DNA of 15,602 nucleotides from Bacilli bacterium (lineage in GTDB: Bacteria; Bacillota_I; Bacilli_A; ML615J-28; CAG-313). Shown here piece after piece: positions 8,355 to 15,597 of this stretch. Position 1 is the first letter of the stretch. Each line of letters begins with the position of its first letter. The notes below the pieces were generated by a model. That model was given only the letters and a program-made list of their open reading frames with translations, ran no database searches and was not told the origin of the DNA. Position numbers and translations under genes: made by a program. Location of the stretch: the NCBI GenBank assembly GCA_900752975.1, contig CAADXH010000021.1:1-15602 (forward strand), written 5' to 3'.

Positions 8355-8383
8355 ATTATACCCCTATTATGCATTATTGTCAA
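8355..8383 (-). promoter_or_regulatory. Strong sigma-A promoter of the cop operon
   Basis: On the minus strand TTGACA (complement of 8378-8383) and TATAAT (complement of 8355-8360) are both perfect and spaced by exactly 17 bp. Transcription should start near 8348, giving a leader of about 80 nt. The spacer ends in AGGGG, so AGGGGTAT abuts the -10; this resembles one half of CsoR-type copper operators (TACCC...GGGTA), but no second half is visible. Confidence 0.85.
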
Positions 8384-8561
8384 GGATTATAAATAAAACA
8401 AGTACAATGGCCCCGTTCTTAGCTCCTCATTATTATGTGCACTATTTCCCAAAAAGCAAAAATTTTTAATTTTGGAAAATAGACTTATTTTACATTTTAT
8501 TATTAAACTAGTGCTTTACTAAATAGTATTATTATAGTTATGCTTATTTAATTCTTTTTGC
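8384..8561. other. Divergent intergenic region with an imperfect inverted repeat
   Basis: No gene is supported here. CTATTTCCCAAAA (8442-8454) and TTTTGGAAAATAG (8470-8482) pair with one mismatch on the plus strand, or a G-U pair on the minus strand. The loop contains AAAAATTTTT. The stretch 8408-8430 is more GC-rich than its surroundings. A small RNA, a degenerate repeat element or chance are all possible. Confidence 0.3.
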
Positions 8562-8590
8562 TTGACCATTTAATAGATTTGTGTTATTAT
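8562..8590 (+). promoter_or_regulatory. Sigma-A promoter of degV
   Basis: TTGACC (8562-8567) and TATTAT (8585-8590) are separated by 17 bp, each one base off consensus. The start would be near 8597, and the -10 lies within the left arm of the dyad at 8584-8618. Confidence 0.7.
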
Positions 8591-8618
8591 ATATCTAATC
8601 TGATTAGATATATAATAA
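8584..8618 (+). promoter_or_regulatory. 16-bp perfect inverted repeat over the degV promoter
   Basis: TTATTATATATCTAAT (8584-8599) is exactly complementary to 8603-8618 around a CTG centre. The left arm covers the -10 and predicted start site, so a bound regulator would block RNA polymerase. Since transcription should begin near the end of the left arm, the RNA would lack most of that arm; this favours a DNA operator over an mRNA hairpin. It matches neither the FapR nor the FabT consensus that I know. Confidence 0.65.
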
Positions 8619-8641
8619 GTTATAATAAAAGGGGGAACAAT

Positions 8642-9523
8642 ATGAACAATAAATTTATTATTTCAACAGATTCAGGTTGCGATCTAAATTATGAAACCTG
8701 CTTAAAATACGATATTAGACCATTTTTAATGAGTTATTCTAGTGATAATAATGTATATCAAGATACAATGAATGATATAGATAAACAAAAGTTTTATTCT
8801 GATATGAAGAATGGAACTATCTTTAAAACTACTGCTGTTAATATTAAACAAGCATATGACTTTTTAGAAGAGTTACAACAAGAGAATTTACCAATCATTT
8901 ATATCAGTTTAGGTAGTGCTATCTCTAGCACCTACAATAACTTTACTCAAGCAAAAGAAATGATTTTGGAGAAATATCCAAATGCTGTTATAAACATTGT
9001 TGATTCAACTTTGGCATCAGCTGGTTACGGAGTATTAGCCATTGAAGCAAGTACTATGCGTTCACTTGGTAAGAGTTTTGAAGAAGTTACTGAATATTTA
9101 GAAAAATATAAAGGTTGTATTAATACTTATTATACGACTTCTACTCTTAAATATTTAGCAAGAGGTGGCAGAGTAAGTAAGGTCGCAAATGTTTTTGGAA
9201 GTATTTTAAGCATTAAACCAATTTTAAGGCTAGATATCGAGGGACATCTACTTGTTGAGACAACTGGGCACGGAAAAAAACATACTTTTGAAAAATTAAA
9301 AAGATATATTAAAGATACAGTCACTAACCCTGAGGTACAAATTCTATATGTTGCACATACAATGGAAGATAGTGAAGCAAGAATACTTGGTGAAATTGTT
9401 AAAAATGAAATTGGATTTAAGGATGTGTTTTATACCATTATCGGAAGTATAATCGGTTCACATGCGGGGCCTGGTCTTATTTCTTTCTTCTATCATGGTA
9501 AAAATCGAACACCAAAAAAGTAA
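8642..9523 (+). CDS. DegV family fatty-acid binding protein (FakB type)
   Basis: This 293-residue cytoplasmic protein belongs to the DegV family, whose studied members (FakB) hold a fatty acid for phosphorylation by the FakA kinase, feeding exogenous fatty acids into phospholipid synthesis. Family marks are S8-T-D-S-G at the N-terminus, the T63-T64 segment, I94-S-S-T-Y, D121-S-T...S126-A-G-Y-G130, L169-K-Y-L-A-R-G-G-R177, and the C-terminal G268-S-I-I-G-S-H-A-G-P-G278. Length is typical. GGGGGA at 8631-8636 fixes the ATG at 8642; an in-frame upstream ATG at 8558 would run through the promoter and dyad. The PAP2-like gene begins one base after its stop. No fakA is in the window, and which fatty acid it binds cannot be read from sequence. 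Confidence 0.93.
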   Translation: MNNKFIISTDSGCDLNYETCLKYDIRPFLMSYSSDNNVYQDTMNDIDKQKFYSDMKNGTIFKTTAVNIKQAYDFLEELQQENLPIIYISLGSAISSTYNNFTQAKEMILEKYPNAVINIVDSTLASAGYGVLAIEASTMRSLGKSFEEVTEYLEKYKGCINTYYTTSTLKYLARGGRVSKVANVFGSILSIKPILRLDIEGHLLVETTGHGKKHTFEKLKRYIKDTVTNPEVQILYVAHTMEDSEARILGEIVKNEIGFKDVFYTIIGSIIGSHAGPGLISFFYHGKNRTPKK

Positions 9524-9524
9524 A

Positions 9525-10100
9525 ATGAAACGCTTAGCTAAAATTATTCGTTTAATTACAATTCCTACAAATTTATTTTTTATTGCATTTTTACTTATCT
9601 ATTTCACCAATCGTGATAGTTTTCCAACCGTTTTTTCCGTAATTATTCCTGTAATCCTAATTGGAGGGGTTGTTTTAGTCTCATATTTAGTATCATTTAT
9701 TATTGTAAAGAAAAAACCAAATTTAGATTTAAGACGTTGCCAACGTTTTCTTGCTTTTATTTTTAGTTTTATTGGTTATTTAGCTGCATTTATTATTAGT
9801 ATTTGTTGTAAGTTTTCAAGACTTGAAATGACATTTATTAGTACATACTTTTTCACGGTATGTTTCTTAAGTATTTTTAACCTTTTTAAAATTAAAGCAA
9901 GTGGACATGCGGCGGGGATCTTTGGGCCATTAATTTATGTATGTTACTTTATAAATATTTGGTACTGCATTCCATGTTCAATTATTCTTTTTTCTTCAAT
10001 GTGGGCATCTTTATATTTAAAAAGACATACTTTAAAACAATTCTTACTAGGTTTCTTATGTACTACCCTTGGTTTTATTTTATCAATTATTATTTTCTAA
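9525..10100 (+). CDS. PAP2-like integral membrane protein (possible lipid phosphatase)
   Basis: This 191-residue protein with about six membrane helices resembles the PAP2 superfamily, whose members remove phosphate from lipid phosphates at the membrane. A degenerate phosphatase signature is visible: K63/K64...R70-R71-C-Q-R (motif 1, Arg where R-P is usual), K-A-S126-G-H128-A-A-G (motif 2), and R167-H168-T-L-K-Q-F-L-L-G (motif 3, with Gln at the usual Asp position). The catalytic His candidates H128 and H168 are both present. The ATG at 9525-9527 comes one base after the degV stop; the binding site is a weak AAAAAAG, so translation may depend on ribosomes finishing degV. In-frame ATGs at 9462 and 9495 inside degV lack better sites. 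The degV linkage suggests lipid metabolism. Enzymatic activity is not certain. Confidence 0.7.
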   Translation: MKRLAKIIRLITIPTNLFFIAFLLIYFTNRDSFPTVFSVIIPVILIGGVVLVSYLVSFIIVKKKPNLDLRRCQRFLAFIFSFIGYLAAFIISICCKFSRLEMTFISTYFFTVCFLSIFNLFKIKASGHAAGIFGPLIYVCYFINIWYCIPCSIILFSSMWASLYLKRHTLKQFLLGFLCTTLGFILSIIIF

Positions 10101-10142
10101 AAAAAAAGATTATTTTACGATTTGTAAAATAATCTTTTTTTT
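10100..10142. terminator. Bidirectional terminator between convergent genes
   Basis: AAAAAAGATTATTTTAC (10102-10118) pairs perfectly over 17 bp with 10124-10140 around a GATTT loop, and two further A-T pairs extend it. It runs into T tracts on both strands. It serves the degV/PAP2-like unit on the plus strand and the ABC exporter operon on the minus strand, touching the stop codons of both (10098-10100 and 10141-10143). Confidence 0.92.
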
Positions 10143-12003
10143 ATTGATTGTTTTTTTGTTCTTGATCTTGATATTGAAGACGATATAAATTATAGTAATA
10201 ACCTTTATTCTTTAATAATTCTTGATGAGTACCTTGTTCAATTATTTGACCTTTTTGAAGACAAATAATATTATCAGCATGTTGAATTGTTGATAAACGG
10301 TGAGCAACTATTAGCATTGTTCCAATATTCATCATCTTAAGTAAAGATTGTTGAATTAATTGTTCAGTTTCCGTATCAATGTTGGCAGTTGCTTCATCCA
10401 AAATTAGTATTTCAGGTTTATGTACGACCGTACGAGCAAATGATAGTAATTGACGCTCACCACTTGAGAAGTTACTACCTCCTTCTAGGACTTGTTCATC
10501 AAGACCATTTGGAAGTTTATTGATTAAATAATCAGCATTAACATATTTACAAGCATCTAGTATTTCTTCATTACTAATTTCATCATCATATAAGTTAATG
10601 TTAGAACGAATACTACCAGAGAATAAGAAGACATCTTGTAACATTTGTCCAATTTTGCTACGCAAGCTTTTTATTTTAATTGTTCTTATATCTTTTCCAT
10701 CAATTAAAATTTGACCTTTTTGAATGTCATAGTTACGAACAATTAACTGAAGGATGGTTGTCTTTCCGGCACCTGTTGCTCCTACAAAGGCTACAACTTG
10801 TTTTGGTTTAATATGGAACGAAACATCTTTTAAGATCCATTCTTCATCTTTATAAGCAAACCAAACATTTTTAAATTCAATGTCACCATCAAAGTGGTCA
10901 ATATCAACTGAATCAGGACTATCCATAAAATCAGGTTTTGTTTCAAGTAAGTTGTAAAGTCTTTCACATGAGGTGAAGGCTTTTTGTAAGGCATTTAGTT
11001 GGTCAGCTAAATTTTGAATTGGATTGAAGAATTTACTAACAAGTGAGTAGAACACTTGAATAACCCCAATAACAGAAAGAGCCATGAGTGATTCCAACAC
11101 TTTGGCACTAACGATACCATCTTTAATACAGAAGTAAGTACCAAAACCAAATACACAAGCAAGAGCTGTAAAATAAACTAACGTAATAAACGGACGATAG
11201 GTTGCGAAAATCATAATGTCTTTTTTACGGCTTTTAACAATATCATTATTTAAGCGTTCAAATTCTACTGCTTTTTGTTCTTCTTGATTAAAGATTTGCG
11301 TAATCTTCATACCTGATATATTTTCATTTAAAAAGGCATTCATTACCGAAAAACTATGTCTAACTTTACGATAATTACTACGAGACATTTTTCTAAAAAT
11401 AAGTGAGCTCACCGCAATAATTGGTAGAAAGGCCATCAAGATACTTGCGATACGCCAGTCAATCATATACATTACACAAATTACGCCGATAAGCATTAGT
11501 AAATTTTTAATCATATTTACTATGGTATTTGTAAATAAATCACTTAAGGCATTAGTGTCTGATGCGACTCTTGTTACAAGTGAACCAACAGGAATTTCGT
11601 TTAGCTGAGCAATTGACATATTTTCAATATGTTCAAACACAATCATACGTAAATCATAAATAATGCTTTGTCCTATTTTTTGAAGTGACATTGTGACAAC
11701 ATATATAAATAATGTATTTACAACATTAACCGTAATAGAAACAATACAAACTGTAAATACACCTTTCATATCGCCAATTGTAATGTTACCACTGTCTTCA
11801 AATTTATCAACAATTGTACCAAGTGAGCTTGTTACATATCCTGGTAGTACGCTCGCCGCAAGATCAAAAGCAATCATTAGGATCATTAAAAATAATACAA
11901 AAGCAATTTTACCTACATATGGTTTAATATAGGGCCATGTTCTTTTAATTATTTCTATATCACCCATATGGCGGTCATTTTTTTCATATACATGCGCTGC
12001 CAT
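10141..12003 (-). CDS. ABC exporter half-transporter, subunit with the active ATP site
   Basis: This 620-residue half-transporter (membrane domain plus ATPase) is the second subunit of a type-I heterodimeric exporter, of the BmrCD/LmrCD/TM287-288 kind, that exports drugs or lipids. Six helices lie within about residues 30-330. The ATPase has Walker A G408-A-T-G-A-G-K414-T, Q-loop Q456, signature F512-S-S-G-E516, Walker B L533-I-L-D536 with catalytic E537, and switch H568. Its catalytic Glu and His are intact, but its signature departs from L-S-G-G-Q. The partner shows exactly the reverse, so the two ATP sites are asymmetric: this Walker A/B pairs with the partner's canonical signature to form the active site. 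The ATG follows the partner stop by one base, with GGAGGGAG inside the partner's last codons. The transported compound is unknown. Confidence 0.94.
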   Translation of the reverse strand: MAAHVYEKNDRHMGDIEIIKRTWPYIKPYVGKIAFVLFLMILMIAFDLAASVLPGYVTSSLGTIVDKFEDSGNITIGDMKGVFTVCIVSITVNVVNTLFIYVVTMSLQKIGQSIIYDLRMIVFEHIENMSIAQLNEIPVGSLVTRVASDTNALSDLFTNTIVNMIKNLLMLIGVICVMYMIDWRIASILMAFLPIIAVSSLIFRKMSRSNYRKVRHSFSVMNAFLNENISGMKITQIFNQEEQKAVEFERLNNDIVKSRKKDIMIFATYRPFITLVYFTALACVFGFGTYFCIKDGIVSAKVLESLMALSVIGVIQVFYSLVSKFFNPIQNLADQLNALQKAFTSCERLYNLLETKPDFMDSPDSVDIDHFDGDIEFKNVWFAYKDEEWILKDVSFHIKPKQVVAFVGATGAGKTTILQLIVRNYDIQKGQILIDGKDIRTIKIKSLRSKIGQMLQDVFLFSGSIRSNINLYDDEISNEEILDACKYVNADYLINKLPNGLDEQVLEGGSNFSSGERQLLSFARTVVHKPEILILDEATANIDTETEQLIQQSLLKMMNIGTMLIVAHRLSTIQHADNIICLQKGQIIEQGTHQELLKNKGYYYNLYRLQYQDQEQKNNQ

Positions 12004-12004
12004 T

Positions 12005-13780
12005 TTATTCTCCCTCCATTTCTTTTTCTAAAGTTTGAAGTTCGACCATTCTAGCATAAATCTTTGATTTTGCTAAACATTCTTCATGAGTACCAAAGGC
12101 ATCAACTTCGCCTTCATTCATGACTAAGATTTTATCTAGCGACATTATTGTTGATACACGTGAAGCAATAAGAATTGTGGTTTTTCCTTTTCTTTCTTTT
12201 TTGATGTTATTGATAATTGTTTCTTCCGTTTTAACATCAACCGCACTAACGGAATCATCCAAAACAAGAATCTTAGGATTTTTAACAATTGCTCTTGAAA
12301 TGGATATACGTTGTTTTTGACCACCAGAAAGGGAAACACCTTTTTCACCTATTAAGGTTTCATATTGATCTTTAAAGCCTTCAATATTACTTTTTACATC
12401 AGCAAATTCTGCAGCTTTAATTACATTTTCTAGTGGCATATCATGGTTTGAAAATGCTATATTATTTCTTACTGAATCCGAAAATAAGAAATTATCTTGA
12501 GGACAATAGCCAATGTTTTCTCTTACCATTTTAATTGGTAAATGCATAATATCATATCCATCAATAAATAAAGTATTTTCTTCAACATTGTATAACCTAA
12601 AAAGCATATTTACAAGTGTTGACTTGCCACATCCAATTTTACCAACAACACCAATGGTAGTACCTGATTCAACCTTTAAGTTTATATTCTTTAGAACAAG
12701 TCGGTTTGGATCATCTGGAAATGCAAAGTTAAAGTTTTTGAATTCAATTGCTCCTTTTAAATCAGCTGGACAAACAACTTGATCATCAACAATTTCAACT
12801 TTTTCATCTAATAAGTTAGAAATACGTTGATATGAAGTACGAGCTCTTGCGATAAGATTAATTGTACCAGCAAGGGCAAATACTGGCCAAATCAATGTGT
12901 CAGCAAATCCAACGAATGTAACTAGTGAACCAACTGATATTCCACTTTCACCACTAGTTTTTACATTTAAATAAACAAGATAACTGCCACCAAATAAGAT
13001 AATACCAAATACAATATAGATTAGTAAATCAAAGGCTACTTCAAGCACTGCATTTGTACGTGCAAAACTTATATTAGTATCTTTATTATTTTTAGCTTCT
13101 TTTGAAAATCTCTTTAGTTCTTTTCTTTCTTTAACAAAAGCTTTAATTACTCTAATACCTGTAAAGTTTTCTTGAGCAAAATCACTCATATTTTCAAATG
13201 CTTTTTGTCGCTTTTCATATTTTTTCTCCATCATTTTATCGACGAAGAAAGCACAAAGGCCAAGGGCAACAAGTGGGATTAGTAAAATTAGCGTTAGGGT
13301 TGGTTGTAATACTAACATTTTAATTAATGATAAAATTAGTAGGAATACCCCATCAATAAACTGAACAATACCAAAACCAAATGATTCTTCTAGGGTTTCT
13401 AGATCATTACTAAAGTAAGAAAGAATCGCCCCAGTTTTATTTTGTTTATAATATCTTTGTGAAAGAAGTTCTGTTTTTCTAAACATTTCTGTTCTTAAAT
13501 CGGCTTGAATTCGTACGGCTTCACCAAAAATGCAAATACGCCAAAGGAATCTACCTACAAACATTCCGGCACCAACTAGCCCGATTAATAATGTTTCTTT
13601 TAAAAGTACTCGCCAGTTACCATTAGAAATGGGACCATCAAAAACTTCATCAACAATTCTTCCGGTAATTTCTGGGATAAATAGTTGAATATAGTCAACA
13701 GCAAGTAGGGTTATAATACCAAAAAAGAAATACCAAAAATATTTTTTGTAGAACTTATTTACATGTTTTCCAAATATCAT
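12005..13780 (-). CDS. ABC exporter half-transporter, subunit with the degenerate ATP site
   Basis: This 591-residue half-transporter is the first gene of the exporter operon. Six membrane helices fall within about residues 14-310, followed by the ATPase. Walker A is G380-K-I-G-C-G-K386-S-T, the Q-loop is at Q428, and the signature L484-S-G-G-Q488 is canonical. Walker B, L505-V-L-D508-D509, has Asp where catalytic Glu belongs, and the switch His is Ser (A539-S540-R). These two losses define the degenerate site of heterodimeric exporters, completed by the partner's altered F-S-S-G-E signature. The length is normal, so this is specialisation and not decay. A very strong GGGGGGAG precedes the ATG at 13778-13780. 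A promoter and a 26-bp palindrome lie upstream. No adjacent regulator gene is present. Confidence 0.94.
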   Translation of the reverse strand: MIFGKHVNKFYKKYFWYFFFGIITLLAVDYIQLFIPEITGRIVDEVFDGPISNGNWRVLLKETLLIGLVGAGMFVGRFLWRICIFGEAVRIQADLRTEMFRKTELLSQRYYKQNKTGAILSYFSNDLETLEESFGFGIVQFIDGVFLLILSLIKMLVLQPTLTLILLIPLVALGLCAFFVDKMMEKKYEKRQKAFENMSDFAQENFTGIRVIKAFVKERKELKRFSKEAKNNKDTNISFARTNAVLEVAFDLLIYIVFGIILFGGSYLVYLNVKTSGESGISVGSLVTFVGFADTLIWPVFALAGTINLIARARTSYQRISNLLDEKVEIVDDQVVCPADLKGAIEFKNFNFAFPDDPNRLVLKNINLKVESGTTIGVVGKIGCGKSTLVNMLFRLYNVEENTLFIDGYDIMHLPIKMVRENIGYCPQDNFLFSDSVRNNIAFSNHDMPLENVIKAAEFADVKSNIEGFKDQYETLIGEKGVSLSGGQKQRISISRAIVKNPKILVLDDSVSAVDVKTEETIINNIKKERKGKTTILIASRVSTIMSLDKILVMNEGEVDAFGTHEECLAKSKIYARMVELQTLEKEMEGE

Positions 13781-13810
13781 ATTTTTCTCCCCCCTTAAAT
13801 AAAATAATCC

Positions 13811-13836
13811 TAATAAATAAATTAATTTATTTATTA
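13811..13836. repeat. 26-bp perfect palindrome in the ABC operon leader
   Basis: TAATAAATAAATT is followed without a spacer by its exact complement. It lies between the predicted start site and the ribosome binding site of the exporter operon. It may be an operator for a dimeric repressor. Composition is entirely A and T, so chance is more likely here than for a mixed-base dyad. Confidence 0.45.
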
Positions 13837-13854
13837 TTTAGTTATTGTTTATAC

Positions 13855-13883
13855 ATTCTACCACACTTTTCATAATTTTACAA
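13855..13883 (-). promoter_or_regulatory. Putative promoter of the ABC exporter operon
   Basis: On the minus strand TTGTAA (complement of 13878-13883) and TAGAAT (complement of 13855-13860) are spaced by 17 bp. The -35 has two mismatches and the -10 one. The leader would be about 70 nt. Confidence 0.55.
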
Positions 13884-13899
13884 AGTTAATACAACAAAA

Positions 13900-13945
13900 G
13901 AAAAAAACAAGTGCTTTTTTACCACTATTTGGCATAAAAGCACTT
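13900..13945 (-). terminator. Rho-independent terminator of the symporter gene
   Basis: AAGTGCTTTT (13909-13918) and AAAAGCACTT (13936-13945) are perfect complements. The loop folds further on the minus strand (TGCCA with TGGTA), and the stem is followed by a run of seven T. It lies about 35 nt past the symporter stop and upstream of the ABC operon promoter. Confidence 0.85.
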
Positions 13946-13980
13946 ATTCTATTTTCTAATTTCTTTTTGAGTTTTTCCTA

Positions 13981-15432
13981 TTACCTATTGGAATTAGTAC
14001 CATCTACTACTTCTACTTCAGGAACTTTCTTAAAGTATTTCTTAGTTTCCTTTGCGATAACTGGACTTAAAGCAAGTAACGCAATAAGGTTTGGAAGAGC
14101 CATTAAACCATTAAAAATTGATGAAATTGTCCATATTAAATCAAGCGTTAAGAATGGAGCAATTCCTACAAATATGATATAAATAATTCGATATATTAGA
14201 ATAGCTGTCTTGTTATTATTAAACAAATAAGCAATACACTTTTCGCCATAAACATTCCACCCAATAATAGTGGTAAAAGCAAATGTCGCAATTGATAATA
14301 GTACAATAATTGAACTAGCAAGTGTACTAATTCCAAGACCACTACTAAAGGATCCAATTGTAATATTAATACCAGTACTATCTTTATAAGTTCCTGTTAT
14401 AACAATACCTAAACCAATAGTTAAGCATAGTATCATTGTGTCGATAAAAGTACCAGACATTGAGATCAAACCGGAACGAATTGGATCATTGGTTTGTGCA
14501 CTAGATAGCGCAATTGGAGAACTACCAAGGCCTGCTTCATTTGAGAAAATTCCTTTTGATACACCTTCACGCATTGCGGACATTATACCTAGACCTGCCG
14601 CTGCTCCAAGGCCTGCTTTTACAGAGAACGCACTCTTAAATATTGTCACAAATGCACCTGGTACACTTTTTATATTAAACACTACTACGGCAAGACAAAC
14701 AAGAAAATAACCAACAGCCATAAAAGGTACTAGTACAACTGATACTTTGGAAATTCTTGTAATACCACCAATAACTGCAACTGCTGAGATGATGGTTACT
14801 ACAATCGCAACTATTAAAACGATGATTGGCATTTTTACTCCAAAGATAGTAACCATTGCGATTTTTTCCGGAGCAACAGATGCATCAATAACACTTCTTA
14901 CCGAATCGGTAATGCTATTCATTTGTGTCATGGTGCCAATACCTAAAGCACCCGCTAAACATCCAAATATCGCAAACATAATGGCAAGCCATTTCCATTT
15001 GTGTCCCATACCTTCTTCAATATAAGTGAAAGGACCACCAATAACCGTACCATCTTTTTCAATCTTTCGATATTTAATTGCGAGAAAACCTTCGGCATAT
15101 TTAGTAGCCATTCCAAATATCGCCGCAAGAATCATCCAAAATAAAGCTCCAGGACCACCCCAGTATATTGCGGTAGCAACACCAATAATTTTACCAGTTC
15201 CAAGGGTTGCGGCCATGGAGATACATAATGCTCCAAAAGATGACACTTCACCTTTTCCACCTTCATCATTATGAATCATATATTTAAGGGATTCACCTAG
15301 ATGTCTAAATTGAACAAATCGAAGTTTGATGGTAAGGACAATTCCTACTAGTAAAATTAATACAATTAGGGGAACGCCCCATACGATGTTTTCTTCTACC
15401 CATTTAAGGGTACTACTTACCGTTAATATCAT
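13981..15432 (-). CDS. Sodium:alanine symporter, AGCS family
   Basis: This 483-residue multi-helix membrane protein takes up alanine, glycine or a similar amino acid with sodium. AGCS hallmarks run through it: G61-E-V-S-S-F-G-A-L, A-T-L-G78-T-G-K-I-I-G-V-A-T-A-I, G92-G-P-G-A-L-F-W-M, G107-M-A-T-K-Y-A-E-G, the T-M-T-Q170-M-N-S-I segment, and F296-S-N-E-A-G-L-G-S-S-P-I-A. About ten to eleven helices are expected for this length. One point is unusual: the highly conserved G-T-G-N-I is G-T-G-K81-I here, placing Lys where family members normally have Asn, near the substrate/sodium path. The ATG at 15430-15432 has only a modest GAGAGTG binding site. It is transcribed singly from its own promoter. 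Confidence 0.93.
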   Translation of the reverse strand: MILTVSSTLKWVEENIVWGVPLIVLILLVGIVLTIKLRFVQFRHLGESLKYMIHNDEGGKGEVSSFGALCISMAATLGTGKIIGVATAIYWGGPGALFWMILAAIFGMATKYAEGFLAIKYRKIEKDGTVIGGPFTYIEEGMGHKWKWLAIMFAIFGCLAGALGIGTMTQMNSITDSVRSVIDASVAPEKIAMVTIFGVKMPIIVLIVAIVVTIISAVAVIGGITRISKVSVVLVPFMAVGYFLVCLAVVVFNIKSVPGAFVTIFKSAFSVKAGLGAAAGLGIMSAMREGVSKGIFSNEAGLGSSPIALSSAQTNDPIRSGLISMSGTFIDTMILCLTIGLGIVITGTYKDSTGINITIGSFSSGLGISTLASSIIVLLSIATFAFTTIIGWNVYGEKCIAYLFNNNKTAILIYRIIYIIFVGIAPFLTLDLIWTISSIFNGLMALPNLIALLALSPVIAKETKKYFKKVPEVEVVDGTNSNR

Positions 15433-15463
15433 ATAGCACTCTCTCTTTTTTTAAATACGCTTA

Positions 15464-15492
15464 ATTTTACGCTTTTTTTCATAAATTGTCAA
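15464..15492 (-). promoter_or_regulatory. Sigma-A promoter of the symporter gene
   Basis: On the minus strand a perfect TTGACA (complement of 15487-15492) is followed, after 17 bp, by TAAAAT (complement of 15464-15469), one base off consensus. Transcription should start near 15457, giving a leader of about 25 nt. Confidence 0.8.
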
Positions 15493-15519
15493 ATAATACA
15501 ATTATTTATCTTATTATAT

Positions 15520-15553
15520 GTGTTCGTGTACACTAGATTGTGTACACGAACAC
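15520..15553. promoter_or_regulatory. 14-bp perfect inverted repeat with two GTGTACAC palindromes
   Basis: GTGTTCGTGTACAC (15520-15533) and GTGTACACGAACAC (15540-15553) are exact complements around TAGATT. Each arm contains the palindrome GTGTACAC, so the site is both a large dyad and two tandem small ones with centres 14 bp apart. It lies between divergent genes, 28 bp upstream of the symporter -35 and 45 bp before a plus-strand ATG. Its composition is richer in G and C than its surroundings. I do not recognise the binding protein. Confidence 0.65.
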
Positions 15554-15597
15554 TGACGGTTTGTCAATCATCGTATGGGTTTTGAGAAAGGACTCTC

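Noticed and set aside
8284..8383. CopY-type cop box upstream of the copper operon
   Set aside because: No TACAnnTGTA motif is present in the promoter or leader.
8407..8469. Short plus-strand reading frame of 20 codons beginning ATGGCCCCG
   Set aside because: No ribosome binding site, no promoter, and it ends inside an imperfect hairpin. The encoded peptide is not recognised.
8558..8641. Longer degV start at 8558
   Set aside because: The extension would be translated from within the promoter and the 16-bp dyad and has no binding site, while ATG 8642 has GGGGGA.
9462..9524. Longer PAP2-like start inside degV
   Set aside because: ATGs at 9462 and 9495 have no ribosome binding site, and the extra residues are out of keeping with the membrane N-terminus.
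14438..15274. Series of open frames antisense to the symporter
   Set aside because: Shadows of the glycine- and alanine-rich AGCS gene; no start signals and no family resemblance.
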